The notes under the pieces: model-generated
The model's database searches: none
What the model was told of the DNA's origin: nothing
Seen by the model: only the letters and a program-made list of their open reading frames with translations
DNA from: Paremcibacter congregatus
Lineage (GTDB): Bacteria; Pseudomonadota; Alphaproteobacteria; Sphingomonadales; Emcibacteraceae
DNA length: 64,000 nucleotides
Direction: 5' to 3'
Assembly: GCF_006385135.1 (NCBI RefSeq)
Contig: NZ_CP041025.1
Coordinates: 2,697,501-2,761,500, forward strand
Program-made: the position numbers and the translations under genes
Part shown: piece by piece, positions 27,235-35,723 of the stretch
Layout: each line of letters begins with the position of its first letter
Position numbering within the stretch: the first letter of the stretch is position 1

Positions 27235-27267
27235 GGCCTCTGTCACTTTAACTTTTTCAGCGCGAAG
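27235..27267. repeat. Solo IS6-like end
   Basis: CTCTGTCACTTTAACTTTTT and the following CAG plus CGAAGA are shared with the mini-element at 1139-1167 (only two bases differ). The partner end and a transposase are missing. The upstream stretch 27138-27234 carries no recognisable gene. Confidence 0.5.
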
Positions 27268-27286
27268 AATTAAAGAAAATAAAAAT

Positions 27287-27760
27287 CAGCAAATTCCCAA
27301 AACGGCCCGCACAGCCCTCAGAATGATCATAGGCCAGTTACGTGATCTGAAAACAAGAATTGATCGGCTTGAGAAGGAAATAATCACCTGCCACCGAAAG
27401 AACCCCGAAAGCAAACGTCTGTCCACCATTACCGACGCTTCTCTATTCAGATCCGGGCGGCAATTGGCGGCTTGGCTCGGGCTTGTTCCCCGACAGAACT
27501 CCAGTGGTGGCAAAGACAGGCTTGGCAGGATCACAAAACAGGGGGATCGTTATCTCCGGCAACGTCTCGTTATTGGGGCCACATCGATGCTGGGTGTCGT
27601 GAACAAGAGGAAAACACCCGATGATGATTGGGTGATCACCCTGCTTCAGAAAAAACCACCCCGTCTGGTCACGGTAGCCCTGGCCAATAAAATGGCGAGG
27701 ATCGCCTGGGCGATTATGACACGGAAAGAATCCTACACACCAAGAGAAATTCGAGCTTAA
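27287..27760 (+). pseudogene. IS110-family (IS1111 group) transposase, C-terminal remnant
   Basis: About 145-158 residues match the C-terminal half of IS110/IS1111 transposases: coiled-coil-like LRDLKTRIDRLEKEI, then GRQLAAWLGLVPRQNSSGGK, GDRYLRQRL and KMARIAWAIM. The N-terminal DEDD catalytic domain is absent, with a stop in frame upstream of ~27287. Between ESKRLSTI and TDASLF some 15 residues of the conserved PGIGPITATAL segment are missing in frame. The gene is therefore doubly broken and inactive. Confidence 0.85.
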
Positions 27761-28017
27761 ACAGACAAACTGAAAGCTACAACCATTTGCAAGGACACTT
27801 GATGTGATGATAACGAGGGACAAGAAACCAAAGACCCAGGCATCTCGCCCGCAACCATGCTCATAAATGAGCGTTGAATTGATTGGAGACTGGATCCGCG
27901 GAAATCATCAGGGCCAGCGGCAATAAACCGCATAAACAGGCCGGACACATGACAGTACCTATTCCTATCCTTACAAAAGATCAAAATATCCCTTGCATTT
28001 AAAGGGCCGTCCACACA
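27761..28017 (+). other. 3' non-coding end of the IS1111-type remnant
   Basis: No gene is visible. The position after the transposase fits the long right-hand non-coding end of IS1111-group elements, where the seeker/bridge RNA is encoded in that group. The boundary and any RNA are not proven. Nothing else is recognised up to the tRNA fragment. Confidence 0.3.
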
Positions 28018-28071
28018 TGGTTGCGGGGGTTGGATTTGAACCAACGACCTTCAGGTTATGAGCCTGATAGA
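28018..28071 (-). other. 3' fragment of a tRNA-Met gene (CAU), integration-scar-like
   Basis: Read on the minus strand, the segment gives the anticodon arm CAGGCTCATAACCTG, the variable loop AAGGTC, the T arm GTTGGTTCAAATCCAAC, the acceptor 3' strand CCCCGCA and CCA. The 5' half (acceptor 5' strand and D arm) is missing: after the anticodon stem the sequence diverges. Integrative elements that use a tRNA 3' end leave exactly such a fragment at one border. The CAACGACCTTCAGGTT within it recurs at 55715. Confidence 0.75.
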
Positions 28072-28124
28072 GTATACCATAAACCATTGTAAATAAACGA
28101 TATAAAATCAAAATAATATTTTCC

Positions 28125-28143
28125 GTGCTAGAAACCGTGCTAG
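28125..28143. repeat. Paired GTGCTAG repeats next to the tRNA fragment
   Basis: GTGCTAGAAACCGTGCTAG contains GTGCTAG twice, 12 bp apart. A copy differing by one deleted A lies at 55733-55750, also next to the 16-bp tRNA-derived sequence. The arrangement resembles integrase arm-type sites. From 28144 to 28358 no gene is seen, only a T-rich tract. Confidence 0.5.
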
Positions 28144-28358
28144 CTCTGCGCTTTCTCCAATGCGAAATAAAACTCAGGAAAAAAATGACGATCTTCACGA
28201 TTTTTTTTTCGAACTGAGAATTGGTGAAAAACTAAACTTCATGCTAACCCGAGAAAAGTAACTCCGTCATCCAAGAGTATGTGCGACAACAGAAGTAGAG
28301 GCTCAAAGATGTCTGGAAATTTGAAGGCATTCACTTTTTGAAGATATTATTCAATACC

Positions 28359-31300
28359 CTAGTGACGCGTCCCTTTCATATGATTCTGTCGGAAAACACC
28401 CCCTGTGAAAAATCCAGTGCATAATAGAAGTACAATAATCAGGGCCCAATTATAGTCTTGATCTAGCGGTTCTGTTTGCGCGACCTTTTTCAACTGTTGT
28501 CCCTGCACCGGCTGAGATGCAAGCGTGACGGATGATGCGCCGGCCGTCGGGAGCACCGATGACATTCCAAAACCTGCCGCCTGACCATTGACGAACGCCT
28601 TGAGTTTTTCATTCTCAACCACCAGATCATATTTATTGACCAGCTCGATCAAGCGTTCCGTCAGAAGCTGCCGGGTTGCCTCATCCGCCGCCCAATAGTC
28701 TTTGCGGACGGCCTCCAGCATCCGTTCGAGCATTTCTGCCTGAGCAATGGGATTTACCTTCTCAAAAAATTCATCGACGCCCAAGTTGAATTTATCCTTG
28801 ATATAGACCTCGGCAAACTCCTGCCACTGGTCATCCCGCACCAAATTTGGGTCCACCACCTGCCAGCCCCAAAAGTTCGTCAGCCGGCTCGCCAAAGTCG
28901 TCGCGCCGGAATAGCCTTCCTCCATCATTTCAGAAACCCAGCGCTTATTGAGGCTGCGGGTGCGCAACTCTTTCGCCAGGAACTGGGCGGCATTTTCAGC
29001 GCGCGGGTTCTGGGCGTCCCGTAGATTGGCGATCAGCATTTCCGGGCTTTTCCCATCGAGATTGCGGATCGCCAGCGCGAGGCCGCCAAAATATTCAAAC
29101 GGATCATCGCTTGATATCATGCCATAGATATTCGACGAACGCGCCAACATCGCCACATCGGTGCCGGAAAGCTGCTTGCCATATAAATTGACATTCTCAA
29201 GCTGTTCCCCCCAGCGGGCCGGGTCCGCCCCATAGGCCGTGCCCATCTTGGCCAGATAATTGTCAGAAATTTTCGCATCCGTCTCCCAGGTATCGCTCGC
29301 CCGCACCGCATCATCAACGCCTGATCCATAGTTGCCCGAGCTGTTGGAAAACAGTCGCACGGTAGAGAAATAGGTGGCGTCCTCTTCGGTCATGCCCTCC
29401 TGCATAAGGTCTGCCTTAACCCGCTGTGTATTGTCCCAGATTGAATTATTCGCCTCTTTCAATTGCGCCACTTTGCGCACGGCATCGGCCAGTCTGAGCA
29501 TCACATCGGGAAACGCGTCGCGATAAAGACCTGTGGCCGAAAGCACGACGTCAATACGCGGGCGTTTCAGCTCCCGCGCCGGAATAATCTCTGTGCCAAC
29601 AACACGTCCGTCCGCACTCCAGACAGGCTTCACCCCCATGGCGTATAGCGCCTGGCTTTCCAGAACGCCGTAGTGGCGCATGGCTTCAATGGACCATAAG
29701 GAAAAGGCCAGTTTATCAGGGAAGTGGCCATGCCGGACGCGATAGTCTTCGATCACCCCTTCCACCAATTCCTTGCCCTGTGCCCAGGCCGCACTCGTCG
29801 GCAATCGCGCTGGATCAAAACCATAGAGGTTATATCCCGATGGCAGGGATTCCGGATGGCGAATGGGATCTCCGCCGGTATTGACGGGAATATACCCCCC
29901 CGACAGGCCTTTGATCAAATGCGGCAATTCCTGAATGCCGGTCATATTGGCAATATAGAGGCGGCCCCGCTCAACATCGGTGCGCAAGGTCTCGTCCAAT
30001 TGTGTGAGGTCACCGGTCCCGACCACAAAGTCACGCACGGTTTTGAAGCCCGCAAGGTCTTCAAGTGGTGTTATATCCTGGGCGATAATATGCGCGGGAT
30101 CGTCTGTCGCGTTAGGGGACTGTGATCCCTCTTCGCGGGGATAGGCATCCGCTTCATAGTCACGGGCCCGGCCAGTGAAGTCCGCCCCCAGCATCTGCAC
30201 CAGAGTGGAAATCAGCAGCTTCCGCTCCGGGAGCTCACCAAAACGATGCAGCCCAAGCGGTTGATTTTGCGTAGCGATATCTTCGAGATAAACATGCAAT
30301 TGCTCCAAAAAGGCGGCAAAATCGGCATCTATGGTGACCTCGTTCAGCTCCAGATCCTGACAGTATTTCGCCTCAAAACAAAGTGCCTTGATTTCTTCCG
30401 CTGTTTTCGCGCGCACGCCCCCCTCATCAAGGGATTTAAATTGATGCATCAGTTCGTGGAGTTCAGAGGCCTCCCCCGCCAGTCCTGCGGCGGCAAAGGG
30501 TGGTGTCATATGCCCAATCACCGTAGCACTGCCGCGCCGTTTGGCCTGCATGGCTTCGCCCACATCATCAATGATAAAGGGGTACAAAACCGGCGTATCG
30601 CCGACGGCCAGATTACTCTGATCATAGCGGGAAAGGCCACGCTCTTTGCCTGAAAGATATTCCTGACTGCCATGTGTACCCAGGTGAATGATCGCATCCG
30701 ATCCCCAATATGTCCGGGCGTAATAGTAAGCCGCCAGATAATAGTGATTCATCGGGACCGTCCCTTTATGATAGATCAGCTTGTCCTGATCCGGATCATC
30801 AGACCGGGGCGGCTGGCGCATGACCAGCAAATTGCCGTTGCGGATCCGGGGCAGCACGAACTGCCGCTCTCCCTCATGGTCCACCACCATAAAATTTTGA
30901 TCGGCGGCCCCCCAGAATTGGTTAATCGGCGCTGTGACATTCTCCGGCAGTGAATTGAACCACGTCACATATTCCTTCACCGGCATAACTTCCGCCAGAT
31001 CGTCTCTCAGCAGTTCCTCCAGCTCATAATCACGGTAGAAGGGATTGAGCACGCGATCAATCCGGTCCGTGAAGTAATCACTGCCCACCTTATCAATGGC
31101 ATATCCTGCCCGCTGTAACGCACCGCTGATACTACGCAGGCTTTCTTCTATATTAAGGAAGGAGGCCCCCACATTTTTGTCGCCCCACACAAAGACCGTG
31201 AGCTTCTTATCTTCATTCGGCGTATTTTTCAGGGCAGCATATTTTATCGCGCGAGAGATCAAATGATCCATTTGATAGTCAATGACTTCAGCCTTACCGC

Positions 31301-32321
31301 TTTCTTGATTAACTGCCGCGACAATCACGGGATCAATTACGCCTGCGGTTTCCGGCAAAACAAGAAGGAAAGGTGTCATGCCCGGTGAAATACCCTGCGT
31401 ATCCGCTTCCCAGGCTTTCTGGTCCCCGTCAAAATAGGTCAGGGCCTGGATCACCGGCACACCGAGACGTTCAAATTCGCTCTGACGTTTATTCGCCCAA
31501 TGAATGGCGCGAAAATTCACAATCACATCAAAAATTGTTTCGCCGCCCTTTTGCAGCATCGGCACATAATCACTGGTTTGCGGGCTGAGTTCAAAGAAAA
31601 AAGGAATGGCCAGAGCCCCCTGCGCTTCAATTTTCGCAATGGCGACGTCGATCACGTTGGTATTGACGGATTCAATCTGGGATCGCTGTATCAGAACGCC
31701 AATCGCCGGCTTTTTCGTCTGACCTTCCCCTTTCCACGCCATATAGGCATCCAGAGTCTCGAAAATAAGTCCTTCATAGCCCGGTGCATAGATACCAACA
31801 TCTGGATAGATCACCGGCGCAGGAATAGAGTGATCATCATGAGATTGCCTCCCTAGGATCATGGCGAGATAATCCGCCATGCGTTTCAAATTCACCTGTC
31901 CACCGTTGCCATAATAGTCATGAAGTCTTTGAGCCTCAACGTCAGTCAAACCCCGCACCAGACGTTTTTCGTCAAGCCAGTTTATGGCCAGCATCTTTCC
32001 CTCATAAGCATGCGCCGCCGGGATATATTTCTCAAATGAGCTTTTACTGCTGCGGGAAGAGGCATCATCCATCACAACAAAATCATAAGTCGAGAATTTG
32101 AGACTCGCGGCCGCAGGATCGCCAATATCCGACAAAGACGCCCGATCAATGGTCACCCCCAAAGGCGAGATATAGCCCTTGAGCGCCGCGATTTTGGCCA
32201 AATTACTGTGCGTGCCTGAAACATATAATATTTTATATACCGGTCCGGTATCGCTCTTGTCCTGGGCGGATGCCGTCACGGCAATAGTGACGATCATAAA
32301 AATGGCAAACAGAAAACGCAT
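28359..32321 (-). CDS. Periplasmic CobN-like (HmuS-type) metallo-tetrapyrrole protein
   Basis: A 1320-residue CobN/BchH-family protein. The catalytic-type region is present (HLGTHGSQEYLSG, then LYPFIIDDVGEAMQAKRR, about 600-670). Unlike cytoplasmic cobaltochelatase, it has a signal peptide (MRFLFAIFMIVTIAVTASA) and a C-terminal membrane anchor (WALIIVLLLCTGFF), so the large domain should face the periplasm. The start at 32321 has GAGAGA before it and begins the signal peptide; the frame is open 30 codons upstream. No CobS/CobT or cobalamin genes are near. The order TonB receptor / CobN-like / DUF2149 / ExbB-like matches the HmuR-S-V-U haem-uptake loci of Bacteroidetes, in which HmuS is the CobN-like member. 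Haem or another metal tetrapyrrole is the likely substrate, by analogy. Confidence 0.85.
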   Translation of the reverse strand: MRFLFAIFMIVTIAVTASAQDKSDTGPVYKILYVSGTHSNLAKIAALKGYISPLGVTIDRASLSDIGDPAAASLKFSTYDFVVMDDASSRSSKSSFEKYIPAAHAYEGKMLAINWLDEKRLVRGLTDVEAQRLHDYYGNGGQVNLKRMADYLAMILGRQSHDDHSIPAPVIYPDVGIYAPGYEGLIFETLDAYMAWKGEGQTKKPAIGVLIQRSQIESVNTNVIDVAIAKIEAQGALAIPFFFELSPQTSDYVPMLQKGGETIFDVIVNFRAIHWANKRQSEFERLGVPVIQALTYFDGDQKAWEADTQGISPGMTPFLLVLPETAGVIDPVIVAAVNQESGKAEVIDYQMDHLISRAIKYAALKNTPNEDKKLTVFVWGDKNVGASFLNIEESLRSISGALQRAGYAIDKVGSDYFTDRIDRVLNPFYRDYELEELLRDDLAEVMPVKEYVTWFNSLPENVTAPINQFWGAADQNFMVVDHEGERQFVLPRIRNGNLLVMRQPPRSDDPDQDKLIYHKGTVPMNHYYLAAYYYARTYWGSDAIIHLGTHGSQEYLSGKERGLSRYDQSNLAVGDTPVLYPFIIDDVGEAMQAKRRGSATVIGHMTPPFAAAGLAGEASELHELMHQFKSLDEGGVRAKTAEEIKALCFEAKYCQDLELNEVTIDADFAAFLEQLHVYLEDIATQNQPLGLHRFGELPERKLLISTLVQMLGADFTGRARDYEADAYPREEGSQSPNATDDPAHIIAQDITPLEDLAGFKTVRDFVVGTGDLTQLDETLRTDVERGRLYIANMTGIQELPHLIKGLSGGYIPVNTGGDPIRHPESLPSGYNLYGFDPARLPTSAAWAQGKELVEGVIEDYRVRHGHFPDKLAFSLWSIEAMRHYGVLESQALYAMGVKPVWSADGRVVGTEIIPARELKRPRIDVVLSATGLYRDAFPDVMLRLADAVRKVAQLKEANNSIWDNTQRVKADLMQEGMTEEDATYFSTVRLFSNSSGNYGSGVDDAVRASDTWETDAKISDNYLAKMGTAYGADPARWGEQLENVNLYGKQLSGTDVAMLARSSNIYGMISSDDPFEYFGGLALAIRNLDGKSPEMLIANLRDAQNPRAENAAQFLAKELRTRSLNKRWVSEMMEEGYSGATTLASRLTNFWGWQVVDPNLVRDDQWQEFAEVYIKDKFNLGVDEFFEKVNPIAQAEMLERMLEAVRKDYWAADEATRQLLTERLIELVNKYDLVVENEKLKAFVNGQAAGFGMSSVLPTAGASSVTLASQPVQGQQLKKVAQTEPLDQDYNWALIIVLLLCTGFFTGGVFRQNHMKGTRH

Positions 32322-32343
32322 TATAATATCTCTCATGATTGGA

Positions 32344-32688
32344 TTAGTTGGCGGCAGGAGCTGGGGCAGCGCCTTCTGGCGTATCGTCGGGAACATATAT
32401 GATTGATCCATCCGGCATACGGTAGGCGACCCCCGCCTTCACCCCCTCACCGGCCCCGATTTCCCCGGTGCTTTTATAGGTCTCAATCTTTTCCCCCTTT
32501 TTAATAACGATCTCCATATCCTGCTGCCCCGGATTTTTGATCACCATCACATCATTACCCAGAAAAGGATTAATCGGATTTTGCGCAATGGAAATCAGGA
32601 GCGCGGCCAGGAGAACCAGAAACACATCAATCAGGTTAACGACCGAGAGAGCGGGATTTGCCGCCTCATCTTCATCAAGCAGCCTCAC
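32344..32688 (-). CDS. DUF2149 family membrane protein (HmuV-like)
   Basis: A 114-residue protein with one N-terminal membrane helix (NLIDVFLVLLAALLISIAQNP) and a small soluble periplasmic tail rich in Lys/Gly and ending in Pro/Ala. The layout resembles ExbD/MotB-type partners of proton channels, and DUF2149 proteins are found next to MotA/TolQ/ExbB-like genes. The start is GTG at 32688, overlapping the ExbB-like gene by 14 bp; the stop is 22 bp before the CobN-like start. It probably forms an energising complex with its neighbour. Confidence 0.85.
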   Translation of the reverse strand: MRLLDEDEAANPALSVVNLIDVFLVLLAALLISIAQNPINPFLGNDVMVIKNPGQQDMEIVIKKGEKIETYKSTGEIGAGEGVKAGVAYRMPDGSIIYVPDDTPEGAAPAPAAN

Positions 32689-33259
32689 GGTGCGGCTCCT
32701 CTTGTTTATTCTGTGTCAATGCGCGCTTTTCCAGCAGAGGAATCAAGGCGACAAGTTCCTCCGCCAGCCACTTTCGCTTGATGCTGGCGATGAAAAAGGT
32801 GATTGAGGCCACGACGAGGCCAAAGATGACTGCCGAAAAGGCAATGATCAAATTTTCACTGATGCCCTGAACGTCTCCATCGGACAGACTTTGTAACGCC
32901 GGCCCCATCGGAATCATTGTGGCGATAAGCCCAAGCATCGGCGCGATGCGGCTCACCAGACGCACCCCTTCCATCTCAGCAAGCGCGGCAACGTCAAGAT
33001 CGTCTTTGCTCGCCCCGGGACGCGCCAATGCGGCTGCGACAAGGGGATAACCTCGAGGCGCCGGGACGTCTGTGTCATGAAGGTCAATGCCGAGAAAGGC
33101 CTGAAAGGCCGGCGCGCCCTGCTTTCGCTGCACAGCCTGCATGGCGAAACCGCCCAGCGCATACAGGCTGTAAAAGAATAACCCCACCAGCAAAATAAGG
33201 ACCGGGGCCATAAACAGGTCAGATATCTGATACATCAGATGCTCAAGATTTTTTATCAC
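32675..33259 (-). CDS. MotA/TolQ/ExbB-type proton channel protein (HmuU-like)
   Basis: A 194-residue inner-membrane protein with an N-terminal helix (PVLILLVGLFFYSLYAL) and two further helices near 110 and 140 (RIAPMLGLIATMIPMGPAL, and NLIIAFSAVIFGLVVASITFF), the TolQ/ExbB pattern. It could couple proton flow to the CobN-like protein or to the receptor. The GTG start at 33259 has GGGAG 8 nt upstream. It is the first gene of the leftward operon ExbB-like, DUF2149, CobN-like. Confidence 0.88.
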   Translation of the reverse strand: MIKNLEHLMYQISDLFMAPVLILLVGLFFYSLYALGGFAMQAVQRKQGAPAFQAFLGIDLHDTDVPAPRGYPLVAAALARPGASKDDLDVAALAEMEGVRLVSRIAPMLGLIATMIPMGPALQSLSDGDVQGISENLIIAFSAVIFGLVVASITFFIASIKRKWLAEELVALIPLLEKRALTQNKQEEPHREAA

Positions 33260-33279
33260 TTAACAACTCCCAATTAGGG

Positions 33280-33297
33280 CGTACGACAGATCGTACG
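33280..33297. promoter_or_regulatory. CGTACGA inverted repeat before the ExbB-like gene
   Basis: CGTACGA at 33280-33286 and TCGTACG at 33291-33297 are perfect inverted repeats separated by four bases, 21 bp upstream of the GTG start. The site could be an operator or a small mRNA hairpin. No other copy was seen in the window. Confidence 0.4.
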
Positions 33298-33393
33298 TCA
33301 TCATTTTCTATATCGCAGAGCCATGCGGTGGTCAGACCGACATGTTCCAAATTCCATTTCTGTTTACAGATCTTTTTCACTTAACGCAACTAA

Positions 33394-33465
33394 TTATAAG
33401 AATCATTATTAATGTTGACTGCCCGAATGAAATCCATTAGCTTTCTTGCGAATCATTCTTAATAT
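33394..33465. promoter_or_regulatory. Fur-like AT-rich boxes in the haem-locus divergent promoter
   Basis: ATTATAAGAATCATTATTAA (33394-33413) and GCGAATCATTCTTAATATT (33448-33466) both contain GAATCATT followed by an AT-rich half, close to the Fur consensus half GATAATCATTATC. They lie in the 241-bp region between the ExbB-like operon and the receptor. Iron-responsive control would fit a haem-uptake locus. In alphaproteobacteria Irr or RirA could bind instead. Confidence 0.5.
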
Positions 33466-33500
33466 TAAATAATCCTCTTTATGGATCCGGGAGAGTCTTA

Positions 33501-35687
33501 GTGAAAAATCGTCTGTTATTGCCCCTGCTTCTCACAAGCGCATCACAATTTATCCTCAATTCCGCATCGGCTTCCGTCGCGGCGGAAGCCGACGCCTCAG
33601 TAGATTTTTCACTGGAATCCATTGTTGTCTACGCCACCCGCACCGAGAATAAACTGGAAGACGTCGCTGCGTCGGTCAGCGTGATCAGCCAGAAGCAGCT
33701 TGAAAAGAATATGGTCACCAATATCCGCGACATGTTGCGCTATGAGCCAGGCGTCGCCGCGACCAATTCGGGCCGCTTCGGCCTTTCTGGATTCAATATT
33801 CGCGGCCTGACCGGTAACCGCGTTAAAATTCTTGTCAATGGTACCGAACAGTCAAAGTCCTTCGAATCCGGCCCTTGGTTAAACTCGCCCCGAAATTTCG
33901 TTGATATGGACAGTGTGGCCCAGGTGGAAGTGTTGCGCGGCCCTGCCTCAAGTCTGTACGGCAGTGACGCCCTCGCCGGCGTCGTGGCCTATACCACCAA
34001 AAGTCCGTCGGCCTATCTTGAAGAAAGTGGAAACGACACCGGAGGCCACGCCAAAATCCTCTATGACAGCGTCACCAACATGGTTGCCGAAACCGTTTCT
34101 CTCGCCAACCGGACGGGCCAGCTCGAATTTCTCCTTCAATATACCCGCCGCGACGGCAAGGAGACGAAAAACTTTGGTGAAAATTACGCTGGTGGCACAG
34201 GAGACGAGCGTATCCTGCCCAATCCTTATGAATTTTCCAGCGACAATATCCTTGGTAAGATTGAATATCACATCAGTGACACACAGCGCCTGAAGCTGAT
34301 CGGCGAATATTTCCGCTCAAGTTCCCATATTGACCTTCTGACACTGGAAGGTCCCAGCTATAACGCCATGTTTAACTATACAGACTATACGGGGGACGAT
34401 ATATTCACCCGTAAACATGCCGGAATAACCTATGAATGGGACGCCAACAATATAGCTTTTGATAATATGTCCTTGACTTTTGACTGGCAAAAAGGCGGGG
34501 CCACCGAAAAAACCAACAACAGGACGGCGGCCTTCGGTTATGGCCATCGCCTGATCGACTATCGCCACCACGAAGAAGATTATCAAGTGGCCAGCCAGTT
34601 TGATAAAAAGGCAGGCGTTCACCATTTAACCTATGGTTTTATTTACCAGCATGCCACACAGACAAACCGCACAGATAAATTCTATCTGGACGGCGGCCGG
34701 GACGCCGATCTCGCCCGCTATACACCCGTTGTGAAGGGCCAATCCATCGGCCTGTTCGCTCAGGATCAGATTACTTTATTGGACGGTGCCCTGCTGCTGT
34801 CTCCGGGTATGCGGTACGACAGTTTCCGCGCAACGCCCTATGCCGATGAGTTCTACCCCACCGAACTCAAGAAACATACCAGCGACAAAGTAACCTTCCG
34901 TTCGGGTTTGGTGTATAAATTCACCGATGTGATCTCCATGTTCGGCCAGTTCAGCCAGGGGTTTAAATCGCCGGAGCTGATCCAGCTATATCGCGAGGAC
35001 ACCAGCTCCGCCTATCGCGGCTATATCACGCTTGCCAATCCGGACCTGAAAGCGGAAAGCAGTACCTCCTTCGAGGTTGGGCTGCGCGCCAACACCAAGG
35101 CCTATAATGTCGAATTGGTCGGGTTCCATTCCAATTACGATGATTTTATTGAGCAAACCGTCGACCATTCTTCCGGCATCAGCATCTACCAGTATACCAA
35201 TTTTGCAGAAGCCACCATTTCGGGTATAGAGGCCCGTGCCGCTATCTGGCTGGATGAGTTGACGGGAGCGCCGTCTGGTCTGGCCATCCAGGCCGCCTTC
35301 GCTTATGCCAAAGGCGATACGGAGCAGAGTGGCATGAAAACGCCCATCGATTCTGTCGCCCCCACAAAGACTGTATTGGGGCTGACCTATGATGCGCCGG
35401 ACGAGCGCTGGGGTTTGGGCTTGACCGGCACCCTTGTCGGCGCCAAGAATCCTGATCGCAATAGCACTACCAACGGTTTTTCCCCAAAAGGCTATACCCT
35501 TCTTGACCTCACCGCTTATGTCAATCTGACGGAGACGCTGGTCCTGCGCGCCGGCGCTTTCAATCTTACGGATCAAGAATATTGGCTTTGGGAAGATGTC
35601 CGCGGATATACCGCCGATACCAGCTATCTCAACCGTTTCACCCAGCCGGGCCGTAATGCATCTGTGAGTCTGCAGTATAGATTTTAA
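33501..35687 (+). CDS. TonB-dependent haem/metal-chelate receptor (HmuR-like)
   Basis: A 728-residue outer-membrane receptor with a signal peptide (cleavage near ASASVAAEA), a TonB box-like segment (ESIVVYATRTENKLEDV), a complete plug (RDMLRYEPGV, NIRGLTGNRVKILVNG, EVLRGPASSLYGSDALAGVV) and a barrel with the C-terminal aromatic strand SLQYRF. This plug signature is that of the haemoglobin/haem/siderophore receptor class, unlike the longer sugar receptors elsewhere in the window. The start is GTG with GGGAGAG upstream. It is divergent from the CobN-like operon. Ligand assignment to haem is inference from context. Confidence 0.9.
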   Translation: MKNRLLLPLLLTSASQFILNSASASVAAEADASVDFSLESIVVYATRTENKLEDVAASVSVISQKQLEKNMVTNIRDMLRYEPGVAATNSGRFGLSGFNIRGLTGNRVKILVNGTEQSKSFESGPWLNSPRNFVDMDSVAQVEVLRGPASSLYGSDALAGVVAYTTKSPSAYLEESGNDTGGHAKILYDSVTNMVAETVSLANRTGQLEFLLQYTRRDGKETKNFGENYAGGTGDERILPNPYEFSSDNILGKIEYHISDTQRLKLIGEYFRSSSHIDLLTLEGPSYNAMFNYTDYTGDDIFTRKHAGITYEWDANNIAFDNMSLTFDWQKGGATEKTNNRTAAFGYGHRLIDYRHHEEDYQVASQFDKKAGVHHLTYGFIYQHATQTNRTDKFYLDGGRDADLARYTPVVKGQSIGLFAQDQITLLDGALLLSPGMRYDSFRATPYADEFYPTELKKHTSDKVTFRSGLVYKFTDVISMFGQFSQGFKSPELIQLYREDTSSAYRGYITLANPDLKAESSTSFEVGLRANTKAYNVELVGFHSNYDDFIEQTVDHSSGISIYQYTNFAEATISGIEARAAIWLDELTGAPSGLAIQAAFAYAKGDTEQSGMKTPIDSVAPTKTVLGLTYDAPDERWGLGLTGTLVGAKNPDRNSTTNGFSPKGYTLLDLTAYVNLTETLVLRAGAFNLTDQEYWLWEDVRGYTADTSYLNRFTQPGRNASVSLQYRF

Positions 35688-35723
35688 GCGCAGTGGGGAG
35701 ACGCGAAAATCATTTCTATTGAT

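Noticed and set aside
28018-28100. Complete tRNA-Met gene
   Set aside because: Only the anticodon arm to CCA end is present; sequence diverges where the D arm and acceptor 5' strand should be.
28359-32321. Genuine cobaltochelatase CobN for cobalamin synthesis
   Set aside because: Signal peptide and C-terminal anchor, DUF2149/ExbB-like neighbours and no cob genes fit the HmuS type better.
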